Shown piece by piece: positions 34,345 to 46,100 of a stretch of DNA of 64,000 nt. A program made the translations under genes and the position numbers. The DNA is from Oscheius onirici (taxonomy: Eukaryota > Nematoda > Chromadorea > Rhabditida > Rhabditidae). Each line of letters opens with the position of its first letter. Position 1 is the first letter of the stretch. The DNA is taken from contig OW051471.1 of assembly GCA_932521025.1 (NCBI GenBank), forward strand, positions 682,001 to 746,000, written 5' to 3'. The notes beneath the pieces are model-generated. The model searched no databases and was not told where the DNA came from. It saw nothing but the letters and a program-made list of their open reading frames with translations.

Positions 34345-36045
34345 AAAATATACTACTGGCATCGAATAAAGTCACCAAAACGCGGCTCACGCAGCTGGTG
34401 GATTCACGAGGAACAGTCTGCTCAACCCCTGCCGAAGTTCGAGAAGTCATCAGAACCTTTTACAATGACCTGTACATGTCCAGGAATCCCCGTCTTATGC
34501 CTCAGATGTATATCGACGAATGTGTGCCACCAATCCTACAGGAAGAAGTATTAAAGGCCATCAACAAGCTGAAGCTCGGAAGAAGTCCGGGTCCTGATCA
34601 AGTGACGAATGACATGCTACTAGCAGCGAAGTCCACACTAGCCGATCCTCTAGCAGCAATCTTCAACAAGATCCTAGACGACGAGGAGACTCCAACCAGA
34701 CTTGCCGACTCCACTATTCAGTTGCTGTTCAAGAAAGGAAGTCCACTAGAGACAAAGAACTACCGTCCAATTGCGCTCATGTCGACGATTTACAAAGTCT
34801 TCACGGCCATTATCGGAGATAGAATGCTGAAGGCTCTCGAATTCAATCAAGGACCAGATCAAGCAGGCTTCCGAAAAGGTTTCTCTACTTCTCACCATAT
34901 CCTGGCTGTGAACGAACTGATACAGCGATGTCAAGAGTACAATCTACCTCTCTTCCTAGTCATCATCGACTTCAAAAAGGCCTTTGATATGATCGAACAC
35001 TCTGCCATATGGGATGCGCTGTACACACAAGGTGTTCAAGCTAAGATCGTTCGTCTCCTTCACAACATTTACTCAAGTGCACAAGTACAAGTAAAAGCAG
35101 TTGGCGGTTCTGTCGATCTAGATGTACAACGTGGAGTAAGACAGGGGGACACAATATCACCAGCTCTCTTCTCGGCAACTCTAGAAACAGTTTTCCGATC
35201 ACTCAACTGGGACGAGAAGGGTATCAACATACACGGTCAATGGCTTTCCAATCTACGCTTTGCTGATGACGTAGTGCTGCTATCTACATCTGCTGCTACA
35301 GCTGAAACAATGTTTCAAGAACTGTCTGACGCCAGTAAAAGAGTAGGGTTGGAGCTCAATTTGGATAAGACCTTCGTGATGGCCAATCGCTACCCAACAG
35401 CTATTAGAGCGGATGGCATTTGGATCCAATATCAATCTGAAGCAATCTACCTGGGCCAAAGGATCTCTTTCGACAGGAACGCTGCCCTTGAAGTGTCTAG
35501 AAGGATTCGCGCTGCTTGGTGCTGTTTCAATAAGTTCCAACAGCTTCTAACCAGCAGAAACGTATCTATTCGACATAAGAGGAAAATCTTCAGCTCCTGC
35601 ATTGAACCTTCCTTACTTTATGCCAGCGAAACTTGGACTCTTCGAGAACGAGACAGTAACAAGCTCGTGGTAGCTCAACGGAAGATGTTGAGAAGATTTT
35701 TGGGCGTCACTTTACTCGATAGACGTACAAACGGTTGGCTGATGGAAACTTCGAGAGTCACGGATATCAGAGAAAGATGGGCAAGACGAAAATGGAATTT
35801 TGCATGGAAGATGGCCCATGAAGACACGTGGACGAGAAGAATAATCGAATGGAGACCATGGCGAGCAGTAAGGCCCATTGGAAGACCGAAACCAAGATGG
35901 AGCGACTCGTTCACAAAAGAAATCGGACAGAATTGGACGAGAGTAGCTAGAGAAGATCCCACCCAATGGAACCAGTGTAAATTGCGACACGTGAACGCGT
36001 TGATATCGTGAATAAATAAAAATAAATAAAAATAAAAAAACTACT
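34345..36045 (+). mobile_element. 5'-truncated RTE retrotransposon
   Basis: A LINE lying upstream of the SRG-type receptor. Only the reverse transcriptase part and C-terminus remain; the endonuclease is missing. The 3' tail is a run of AAATAAATAAAAATAAA units right after the stop, typical of RTE. The 5' break is placed near 34345 from where coding similarity fades; I could not fix a target duplication. Confidence 0.85.
34398..36011 (+). CDS. RTE reverse transcriptase fragment
   Basis: An open 537-aa frame without stops: GRSPGPDQVTNDML, PIALMSTIYKVF, AGFRKGFST, VIIDFKKAFDMIEHSAIWDAL, GVRQGDTISPALF, catalytic FADD, EAIYLGQRISFDRN, then the RPIGRPKPRWSDSF C-terminal block. It is related to but clearly distinct from the RTE at 4461-7376, so two RTE lineages are present. 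The ATG at 34398 is just the first Met in the truncated frame; with no endonuclease the copy cannot move alone. The intact frame suggests it is fairly recent. Confidence 0.88.
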   Translation: MDSRGTVCSTPAEVREVIRTFYNDLYMSRNPRLMPQMYIDECVPPILQEEVLKAINKLKLGRSPGPDQVTNDMLLAAKSTLADPLAAIFNKILDDEETPTRLADSTIQLLFKKGSPLETKNYRPIALMSTIYKVFTAIIGDRMLKALEFNQGPDQAGFRKGFSTSHHILAVNELIQRCQEYNLPLFLVIIDFKKAFDMIEHSAIWDALYTQGVQAKIVRLLHNIYSSAQVQVKAVGGSVDLDVQRGVRQGDTISPALFSATLETVFRSLNWDEKGINIHGQWLSNLRFADDVVLLSTSAATAETMFQELSDASKRVGLELNLDKTFVMANRYPTAIRADGIWIQYQSEAIYLGQRISFDRNAALEVSRRIRAAWCCFNKFQQLLTSRNVSIRHKRKIFSSCIEPSLLYASETWTLRERDSNKLVVAQRKMLRRFLGVTLLDRRTNGWLMETSRVTDIRERWARRKWNFAWKMAHEDTWTRRIIEWRPWRAVRPIGRPKPRWSDSFTKEIGQNWTRVAREDPTQWNQCKLRHVNALIS

Positions 36046-36635
36046 CGATGTTTTCTGGCTGAAGACGGAATTTTCCGTCTTTACGAAGTTCTGAATGTTA
36101 GACTTGATAAAGATTTGCAGAACAGCGAAAAGTTTGAAAACTGATTTTAGACTGAGAAGAAAAGAAAGTTCAAAAAAAGCGTACGCAATTGCGTATTGAC
36201 AAAAAATAGTGAGCTTCTATTTGATTTAATTTACTTCTGGGGGAAAGACCTGCTAGAATTGCTTTACAATGTTCTGTTCATATATATGTCAAGCGTGAAA
36301 CACTATTAAGCTGAAAAGTTCTGCAGGAAATGTTTGCAAAAAAAGAGGATAAAAACAACTGTACTTGTTGAAAGATATGTGTACACGAACTTGGTCGGGA
36401 AGAGACGACATAGTATCCCCTAATTGCACGTTTTATTGAAGTCTCTCTGTGTGCCACATGATCAAAGGAGGACACGAGGTCAGAAAGAAAATAGGAGGTG
36501 GGAGGAGGTGCTGTACAAGGAATCTGATCAGTTTTTATCTACAGGCCGATGGGTTATCGAAAAAATAGTGAAAAGATTGGTTTATGAGGCATTTTTGAGA
36601 CGCAAAGTGGAGCCATTCCGGTTTTAATACAGAAA

Positions 36636-37162
36636 CCAGCCGGCTTCGCCGCCTGTCGGCGGCTTTTATACTAGTGTTTTCTTCTTAACTTCTGATCCCT
36701 TCCCCAGTCAACCGATCTCTTCTGCTCCTGTCACGTCTTCTTCCTTTCCTAATCAATCGGACCTTTTTCATTCTTTCCCAGAGTTCTCATCCTCTCCGAA
36801 AAAACCGATACGAATTTTCTTATTTTCTGGCCATACGATTCCTCCCTGATCTTATATAGATCAACCGGTCCCTTCTAATCCCCTACCGGTCCTATAGAAC
36901 TCTTTTTCCTACTCAAAACAATTTAGCAAAAAATATTTGGCGAGGAGAGGAATCGAACCCGGGTCAATTGGTGAAGACTTTGTACTTCCCTCTGACACAA
37001 TGGAAGCCAAAGTCTGTGTAACCTCCAAGTTCAAAAATAACTTGTTACCTAATCCTGACAACTCTTGACTTGCTACGACGATTCTCGTGGCCATGGACAA
37101 ACAGACAGACAGACAAACACACAAAGTCAGCCACAGACACCATAGCTTTTTAATAGTTTAGA
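36636..37162 (-). repeat. Dispersed repeat R2 with tRNA-like segment, copy 1
   Basis: It matches 46441-46930 almost end to end, from CCAGCCGGCTTCGCCGCC through CCGATACGAATTTTC and AAAACAATTTAGCAAAAA to the end ACACCAT..TTTAATA.TTTA. Read on the minus strand, GACCCGGGTTCGATTCC near 36975 is a good tRNA B box followed by CTCTCCTCGCC. The A-box side is weak. Two further fragments lie at 43527-43740, and another near 47530-47640. No coding capacity. Confidence 0.78.
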
Positions 37163-40104
37163 TACAGACAATTTTCAGTTGCTATCGTGTTTCAATCCCA
37201 ATTTGTTAGTGAAATTGTTGTCTCAACGATGCATTATGACAGTTACTGTGGGTATCTTTCTAACAAAAACCTATGGAAAGTGTAGAAAGTACGAGAAAAT
37301 GAATTAATTCGAAGCAGAATATCAAATTTTCGATGCAAAACAGCAATTTTGCAGCAGGTGCTTCATGGAAGCACAGGAGAGACAGAGACATCTGTGAAAA
37401 GTAGTGATTTTCATTGGAAAATCAATTAAAAGTATCACACTTATCGTACTCACGAGACCAGATCGAGACCAGAGCTAATATTTTACAGGGGTGCTATTTA
37501 GCCCAGTATAATGTTACTGTTAAAAAATAAAAAGATTTCCTCTCGGCGGGTTCCTCTCTCTCTCATTTCCTCACATGATCCCAAAGTCAAAAATCATTTT
37601 TCAAATTATTGTAGTTGACAACTTTTTTGTTGGATGGAACCCTGGAGAGTTATGGGCAAATTTGTGTTTTGATCGAAACTTGGAACGTTCACTATTCTCA
37701 GACGATGAGATATCCAGGACTCCTATATAGCCTATTAATTCGTCCTCGGTGAAAGCTACATTTTGAAAAAAGATCAGTCGGTTTGCCTTTTTCTGGAAGA
37801 AGTTATAGGCCCGAGGAAAATACCTAGTGCGCGACCTAATACCATACAAACTTTGGATACTCACCGGAACACGCAGCTAAATTTTGAATCTGTGGTAAAG
37901 TGGCTCTCGCAGCGAATAGAAAAACGGTTACGGTTGCACGGATCGTACTTATCGTACTAACGAGGCCAGATTCACCAAGAAAAGTCCCTGCGCCGTGAAT
38001 TTTTGAAATTCGCGAGGTGGTATCCAGACAAGATGTTTCTGGTCTTCAGATCTGCTGGTTTTGCTCGTGTTTCTGGTACCGATATGTTTCTGATAGGGTA
38101 TTCCATTTCACCACAAAAACTATAATACTACCTGTTTCCCGACACCTAAAACTACCAAAAATCATCTACCAAAATACTACTCTCTCCATACTCTCTCTTT
38201 CCCGACGTAAAACTATGCCAATTCAACATCATTTCCTCTGCCATCTCTCGGTCTTTTATTGCCCGGAACGACGTGATGAGTCCAGGGCTCATCCTGGTCT
38301 TGTTTATTCAAGCTAGTGACCTCAATTCTCCCTCTCCGGCTCTCTGCAGCCCCAAATTAATGGCATTTCTCCACTGATTTCTTTCTTTGGAGCCATGTGC
38401 GTATGGAGAGTATATGAGGCGCTAAAACACCTTCCAGATTTTACTTTTCGATTGAAACATGGGAAAGTTTTAATAGTAGCAAGATGTGATTGCTTTTCAG
38501 AGAACTCTGTAGAGCTTTTCTGGCAGGGCATTTGCAACTGCAACTGATTATTTATGAGTTGCAATTTTTCGCCGGGCAAAAAACTAAGTTTTAAGCCTTT
38601 GATTTCATTTTTAAGCCTGTGATAAAACTGATTGTGAGCTTGAAAGCATTGCGAATCTTTCAACCCACGAGGTTAAAAGAACTCTTTCATGCCCAACCTT
38701 GATCTATTCAGAATCTGGCTACCTGTTTCTCGTTTTTTTTACTTTTCTCGACAACCCCTCAAAAAAAATAGCAACAAAAACCTGATTCGAAAGACCGTTT
38801 ACAAGAAAAATATCGTAGCAAAGTTGGATACTTAGCTGAAGATACTCGGGCAAAATCATATTTTAGCAGCGTATCTCTGGGCTGTGTATCCAAGTTTTGA
38901 ACGATGGCATCGTCTGACGAACATTTTAGCGCTCTAGTTGTTCTCAGTAGCCGGTCTGCTGCTATTTTCTGCTATATAATCAGACTGCTATTTTTGTCAT
39001 TTTTCTATTAACAACGACTGAACACTATTAGGTCACAAAAGCTAACTATATCCACATGTTGAAGCATAAAAACTTCCAATTAGAACCTTCTTACACCTTC
39101 TTTTTACAACTCTTGCCTCTCAAAATTCCCGACCAAAAGATGAACTCCGCCTCCTCCTCTTTTTTCTTCCAGGAGTCAGGTCCCGTTTTGTCTCAAATTT
39201 CCGACTGTTTGTTTGTTTTTCCACTCTGCTAGATGATGAAGCAATTCGATCACTTTGCAGCGCGCTCTTCAAGACCACCGTGTTCTTCACGCAAAAATAT
39301 GTGCAAATTGGTAGGTTTTTTTGTTCAGAAAGAGCGCATAATTTGAATCCTTTTTCTCGTCTGAGTATCCAAAGTTTGCATGATTATACGCAGCCAAATT
39401 CCCTCTTCTTTTGTTCGGACAATCTGGGAAAACGGGGCGGGAATTTGTCTGCGTACCATATCATACAAACATTGGATACTCAGCCAAGAAAAAGGACCGG
39501 GTGATTCAAATTATGCTTTTTTGGCCTAGGATTATTTACAATGAGAAAAATTAAGGATGGAGCAGAAAACTGGACAAGTCTGGGCCTAGCTAGTGAGTCG
39601 GATTGTGTCGAGGTGGGTTTTGTTCTACGAAAATTTTGTCAGGGAAAAGGCTTCAAAGTAAAGATTAGATGGTTTTGAACTGGTGAGCAAATACTGGAAG
39701 CTGTCGAATTTTTGTGACTTGACAGGTTTTTTGAGCTCTAGAAAATGACTTGTACTGAATCTAAAACAGCCGAGATTTTGGTAGTTCGGCAGGCAAGGCA
39801 GGTTCGTTCAATTTTTTTGGCGCTAAATTCTAAAACAATGTGTACTTCAGCCAAAAAAGACTGATGGACAATAGGTTTCAGCAATTTATTATAGCTCGTT
39901 TCCCAGTACAATGTTGGTTCCCTGTCCAACGATGTTCAATACCGAGATTTGGTGGCAAGAACAAGCAGATTTTGATAGGTAAAATATTCAAGATGGAGGG
40001 GAGGGGGAGGAGAACACCCAGATTTCGATAAGATTTCATGCAATAACTGGCTGTAGACATAAACGCAAAATAAGACTATCGAGTGAAACACAAAAGAACC
40101 AGGG
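37163..40104. other. Intergenic repeats, no gene seen
   Basis: No convincing gene. 37485-37550 matches the inner part of the TIR element at 53090-54128 (TTTACAGGGGTG.TATTTAG, then AAAAAGATTTCCTCTCGGCG). 39361-39402 and 39440-39484 form an inverted pair around CTGAGTATCCAA.GTTTG. The phrase GGATACTCAGCC or a close variant also occurs near 37855, 38830 and 58490. 39190-39330 has a short open stretch (DDEAIRSLCSALFKTTVFF) between splice-like sites, unidentified. Confidence 0.45.
39361..39484. repeat. Short palindromic MITE (GGATACTCAG family)
   Basis: Inverted arms of about 43 bases: CTGAGTATCCAAAGTTTG at the left and CAAACATTGGATACTCAG at the right, with AGCCAAATTCCC facing GGGAATTTGTCT inside. 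It shares its core phrase with the element at 58427-58613. Confidence 0.7.
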
Positions 40105-43100
40105 ATGAGTGAATGTCTGGTACGCAAGTTTGCGTTTTTTTAACCTTTTTTTGCGACGAAAGAAAGCCCTTTTTTCCAGTACGCCGTCCCCGTCCAAACG
40201 CATTGGATCTTCCGCTTTTCTAACTTTCTTCACCTCATTCTTGCCTTCTTCGGAGCCATTTTCCTCATCAGAGCCCTCTTTTTCCGCCTCCCCTACGTCG
40301 CAGTCCATCGAAATATCAAGGTTTCTGAGCAACACAAAATCCTAAAAATTTCCAGATAATTTCCTACTTTTTCGTCGCAAATCTCCTCATCAACTGTCTC
40401 GTGATTATTTTGGCTCAAATCCACGTCCTGAAAATTTCCTTCACATTTTCAGAGCCCTGTGAGGCTTTCATACCGAGATCGAGCTACAGACTGGCACACT
40501 ATTTTATCGTCTGGACGTCTTTTGCCTCAACCTGGTTCAAAACGGCCTTTTTGGTCGAGCGCAGTGTGGCGACAAAAAAGGCCGGAGACTACGAAAATTG
40601 GAATTGTTTGCTGGGATGGAGCTTGACGGCTGTGGCGGTGAGTTTTGAACCTTTCTGGGATGGTTTTTTTTCGTGCAAAACAAGGATAAAATAGATAGTT
40701 TAGACACGAAGGTGATCCACATAATAGAGATTCTGGGAAAGTCGGCTTTTGTGCCTTGTTTGAAACATACACAAGATTTCAAAGTATCCTACGGTTTGAT
40801 GGCTGGCTACCAGAACTTTTTTGTAGTATTTTGTGAACCCTCTGACGCAATTTTTCTTTTTCTCAGAACCGAAATGGCTGTATGGCATGCACTGAATGGT
40901 AAGAACGGTACGATTTGACCAAATACCGTCTGTTCAGAAAAAAGAACGCAACAGTAACCCTAAAAAATGAACCGCAACCCCCTGATTTTCAGGGTAGCGC
41001 GCCATTTCGACGTTGAAAAAAATTGAAAAAAAAATTCGGTTTGAATTGAGGCGATGACCCTGAAAATCAGGGATTTGTGGTTTTCGAAGCGGAATAAATT
41101 TTGGATTATTATAAAATTCTTTTTTTTCTGATCAGAGCTTACATTTTACTTTACTTTTATTACAAGTACCAAGGACCTATTGAGAAAATTTACAAAGACT
41201 CCAGTATATGGGCTATTTGAAACAAAGCCTTTCTAAAGTTCTGGACTAGCAAAAAGATGTATATTCTCTATTTCGCTTCACATTTCCCAATCTTTCGGTT
41301 TGTCAAAAATTAATTTTTCAGGGATCCGATAACAGAACAAGACGCAATAAGACAGTCAGCCTATATCAAAACTTTGAAAGACATCAATTTCAGGTTCTCT
41401 TCTCGACACTGGAATTTCTCTATGCCGTCGACTGTTTCAATGCTGACATTTTCCTCGAGCCGGAAGTCTCGTATCTTCTGTTTCCCAAGCCTGCCAGAGC
41501 ACGCTTCAATCACGTACTTCTAATCTCCATTCTATTGTCAATCTTGAGTCTGATCACCTGCTGCTACCTCTACAAGTACAACAAAATGGAGAAGACGAAA
41601 AAGTGGGCTTTATTACGTAAGCGCAGAAAAATCGGACGAAAACAAACTGTTCTAAAACTGTGTATAGGTCCATTTACTGAACCAGTATTGTTTTTTCTCT
41701 TATTCAATTCTGTTATTATGGACCCGTAGATGACTGCAAAACCAAAACTGTCCGATCATTTCACGTCACGCTGGAAATTTGGATTAGTTTTCTCCTAATT
41801 CAAGTTCTGGTCGGGGTGACTACCGACCAGCGGGTCGTATGCCAAGTCTAAATCTCAAAATGAGGTTCACGGTTGGTCTACCGGCAAATAAGCTCGAAGA
41901 AAATGAAAAGAACACTTAGCTTTGTCACTACGTTTATTGCAAAAAAGCCAAGAAAGAGAACTGAATACGACGAGACAGTGCTCGACAACAACAACTAGCT
42001 AACTAACTGGGGAAGAATTGAACTGGGAGCAAAAGCATGTACGTAGGGGTTACGGTAAGCGATTACCGTAACTATGAAAGAAACGGAGGGAAATATGAAA
42101 GAATGATCGTAGACTGGCCCGACAAGTTTGGAGTTGAAGGCTTGTATAGTATACTTGGGCACGAGCCGAAATTTTTCGGCTCGAGCCGATTTCGAGCCGG
42201 CTCGACGGGGTATGTCGAGCCGAGCCGGCTCGAAAGGGTTGTCGAGTCGAGCCGGCTTGCGGCCTTCATCGAGCCGAGCCGGCTCGAGCCTAAAAAAATG
42301 GGAGTTCAGGAAATTCTAATAAGTAACTCGCTTTTAAAGTAAAGTATTGGTGAAAATCTCATAGAACCTGTTGAAGACGGACCAAGCTGATCGAATCCGT
42401 CTAGTGACTTCGAGCGTGTTGTTCCTGTCAAAAGAGACTCTTGTTCCAAGGTATATATAGTCCCCGCAATAAGGTACAATTTCTCCGTTGACAGAAATCA
42501 CCGTCTGGGCACAGTATGGAAAATGACATACTTGAATAGCCATCTTCTTCTTCGTTGACAGAACCTCGTATTTTTCCTCACGTTTTGTGGTAACATGACG
42601 CAGCATCGTCGATGTTGTCGACTTGTAGGCGAAAATCTTCGTGCAATGTTTGCATTTGGCTTCATTCTCTCCCGTTTTGTCGAAAAACAGCCACACGTCA
42701 GACATTTTACTTCTGCAAAAAAAGTATATTGCATAATCCACGAAAGAATCAGTAAAAACTAAAAAGAATGAAGCAGAAACAATGAATGAAAACCTGAAAA
42801 AAAATTAAAGAAACAACAACGACAACGCGGCAAACGCAGCAAATCAATTTCAAATTCAAAAATACTGGAGCGGGCTTAAGCCGCCCAAGTATAGTGTCTA
42901 GTAAAGTAAAGAAATAGGTTTCATTCTTTGTTCCAAACTGTATTGAGAACTGGGGTACTAAAGAACAGGACGATAAACTTCACCATTACTTGACGAAATG
43001 GGTAACACACGCAAACGAAGCAAGAATTCTGGGTAACCTCACGGGCTATGGTAAATATTGCTTCTTGTTGAATAAAAAAGGGTCAGCGCGGTATTTTACC

Positions 43101-46100
43101 ATACCTGTTTGTACTGCATGAAATTTTTGTCGTGACACGCAGAAGGATACTACGAAAATGAATAAACGCAATGATAACTAGAACGCATGAAACAAAAACC
43201 CGTATTACAAATTTTCAAACCTTTTACAAGACCCTTTCAGGATTGGCTGCCGTCTCTCCAAACGCTACCAGTACTCGGAAAATATCAGAGCAACCGAGTT
43301 CGTGCTGTGTGTCTCCATAATCACGACGACTCTCTTCATCTGCTGTCTAAGCTTCGTTCTTATGATCAGATTCTGGCAAGAAGTCATTCAACAAGAGGAT
43401 GTGGTTGCTTTCAGTATAGCCAGGAGTGCTTCTTATGTGAGTTTTAGGCTTTTTTTGTGTAAACTATTCGTTGTAGTTGCAGGCTCGAACGAATAGTTTC
43501 AGACCTAGTTTGGACAGAAGAAAAGCTTGTCTAAACTATTAAAAAGCTATGGTGTCTGTGGCTGACTATGTCTGTTTGAAGAGACCGGTTGACTGGGGAG
43601 CGGATCAGATAGGATAAGAAGAGACCCTAGCTCCAAGTTCAAAATTGACTATCTAATCATGACAATTTCTAACTTGTCACGACGAGTCTCGTGGCAACGG
43701 ACAACTCCACAAACAGACAAACACACAGAGTCCACTACCATCGCTCGCGCTCGCACTGCGATCAGAAAATCTCAAAATGCTCGCGATCGCGCTGCGAGCA
43801 GATTTGGAGGCGCGATCACGGCGCGATCAGATAGGTCCTGTCATCTTTAATTTCTTTGGGATTTCCTAGCTTCGTTTCAATTTGTTCCCTGTCCGTGCTC
43901 CTGTATCCCTGTTCTCTTGTTCACCCCGTTGGAGCTAAAGTAAAGTAAAGTTTCTTCCCGACTCAAGCCTGAGTTCCGAAGAGACTCATGGGCTGCGGGT
44001 GCTTCCTGAGTGGCCAGGTTGCGGTAGGCATTAACGTTCCGAAGTTGCCTCGACTTTTCTGGGAACGCCTTTACTCAGTAGCAAGCTACTACCAATTTAC
44101 CGACCTCGGAAGGATGGAAGCCTTGGTTGGGCCGAAGCGGGGTTTTGAACTTGGGACCCTTTAGACTGACACGGCGCCACCTGCCATTGCGCCATCTCGC
44201 TTCTATCTCGCAAATTAGTTTTTTAGCAAATTAATTCAAATTAGTTTTGGAGCTAAAGTTATAGTAGAAACCCCTTTCCTTATTCCTAATTTTCCTTTCC
44301 CGTATTTCTAACCCGCACTTGATTCTCTACTGTCTGGAAACCGTCCCCGGTAAAAAAAATCAAAGTCCACGCACTTGCAAATTGACTTGTTTAAACTTGT
44401 TACACTAACTCCTTTCCCCTTAATTGTGCGCACAAATTGCTCCATTTTGATTGCCAATTAAAGCTTCCGACAGACACACACAGAGACCTGGGAGCAATTT
44501 AAAGTGGATTTTTCGTTTTCAACGAGGTTTTTCTTAGTTGCTGGTTTTTAGGTACCTCACGCTGCAAAAAGGTATAAATTTGTTCGTTATTTCGAGGTCT
44601 GGTATTTAGTGATCGCGCCTGATCGTGCGAGCAGCTGGTAGTGCGATCGCTCGCGATCGCGCTCGCTTGCGATCAAAAAGTGTTATCATGCTCGCATGAA
44701 ACCGGGAGCAGCTGATCGCGCTCGCGCTCGCACAAAAATTGGCTGATCGCCCATCCCTGATTCTGTTACAGTTATAATTAATTCAGTTTTATTTCGCGAC
44801 AAGTTCTATTTCGTGACAGTTCTTTTTCGGGTCGGTGCCGTTCTGAAACTATTCGTCCGTGTATGCAACTATTCGTCTGAATAAAACGAATAGTTTACGC
44901 CCCCTTTTTTCTGACCCGAATAAGGAGCAGTTGTTCTCGGAAAAGTTTGAACAGGAACAGATATTGAACCAAAAAGGGAGCCCACAAAAAATTAGGGAAA
45001 CTTTGTAAATAACACTATTTCCCCTAATGCTTTTTCGTCTTTTTTGAGCTTCCCGGTGTGTGTAAACACCACTTTTTTGTAAACTTCTGACGTACTGCAT
45101 TGCAATGGAACTAATCTTTTCATTCGTATAACAAGAAACGGTGAAACAATTATATTTTCCCATTGTTCCGGAACAGAGACAACAAAAAAGTGTCTTTTCA
45201 TGTTTTCTAAAAAGTTTTTCAACAAAAATGCCCACTATACTTGGGCGACTCGACTCGAATCCGAGTCTGACTCGATTCGACTCGACTCGAGGCACCCCAC
45301 GAGTCGACTCGACTCGACATGGTGACTAGTGACGACATTGAAACATTTTTGAATGAAAAATGCCACTATAATCTGGATCTGTGAAAAAGTGGATTCTTTG
45401 AAGAGGAAGGAATTTGTCTTTCCCCCAAAAGAGAACAATAGCTCTTACAAAAGTCAAATCCTCGTCTTTTCTCATACGATCACTCTTTTATCGTCTACTC
45501 CAGAAACGTTTCAATAGAAGTGAGGAGAGAGTGCTGTTGAGTTCAGGACAAGAGTTGGGAAAGACGTTTTTCATTGGGAGAGAATCCCGTTGTTTTTCTC
45601 CGGTTTCTTCTTCTACTCGTTGTATCAGATATCAACTAGATCCCTTTCCTATCAGTGTGATAAAAACATCGGCAAAATTTCTGCAACTGGACTCCCGTCA
45701 CAAATTTCTCAGCCTAATATTCCGTGATTCACAACAGTTTCATGTCACAAAAATAACGTATCGTTGAGCGCTAGACATTGTTCAAGGCTCATTTTTGGCT
45801 GTGGGTCGAACTTATTGCATTTTCTTCGATGTTACAATCAGGGTTTCTGGAACATGCGATAAAAGAGTGATCCTATGAGAAAAGACGAGGATTTGAATTT
45901 GTAAGAGATATTGTTCTCTTTTTGTTCAGTTGCGTAGTTCACACAAAAGTATTTTTTTTCTTTTTGTCCGGTTGAATTCAGTAAATCAAGAGGCAAAGAC
46001 AAATCCCTTCTTCTTCAAAGAATCCACTTTTTCACAAATCCAGATTGTTCTCTTTTTGTCAAAATTCATAGAATTTACGAAAAACGATTCCCTGTGTAGT

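Larger units (their letters stand above)
43738..44761 (+). repeat. GATCGC-rich repeat, interrupted copy
   Basis: Halves at 43738-43836 and 44607-44761 together match the uninterrupted copy at 54305-54533: CTCAAAATGCTCGCGATCGC and GCAGATTTGGAG in the first half, ACTGGTAGTGCG, CGCTTGCGATCAAAA, ATGAAACCGGGAGCAGCTGA and CGCCCATCCCTG in the second. About 770 bases are inserted between them, mostly repeat R1 copy 2. The sequence is dominated by overlapping GATCGC and GCTCGC words. Confidence 0.8.

Noticed and set aside
36940-36980. tRNA gene at the R2 B box
   Set aside because: No paired acceptor stem or clear anticodon arm, and the block is part of a 500-bp repeat. Treated as tRNA-derived repeat.
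39190-39330. Candidate exon (DDEAIRSLCSALFKTTVFF) between splice-like sites
   Set aside because: No partner exon or family recognised; a stop lies in two of three frames just upstream.
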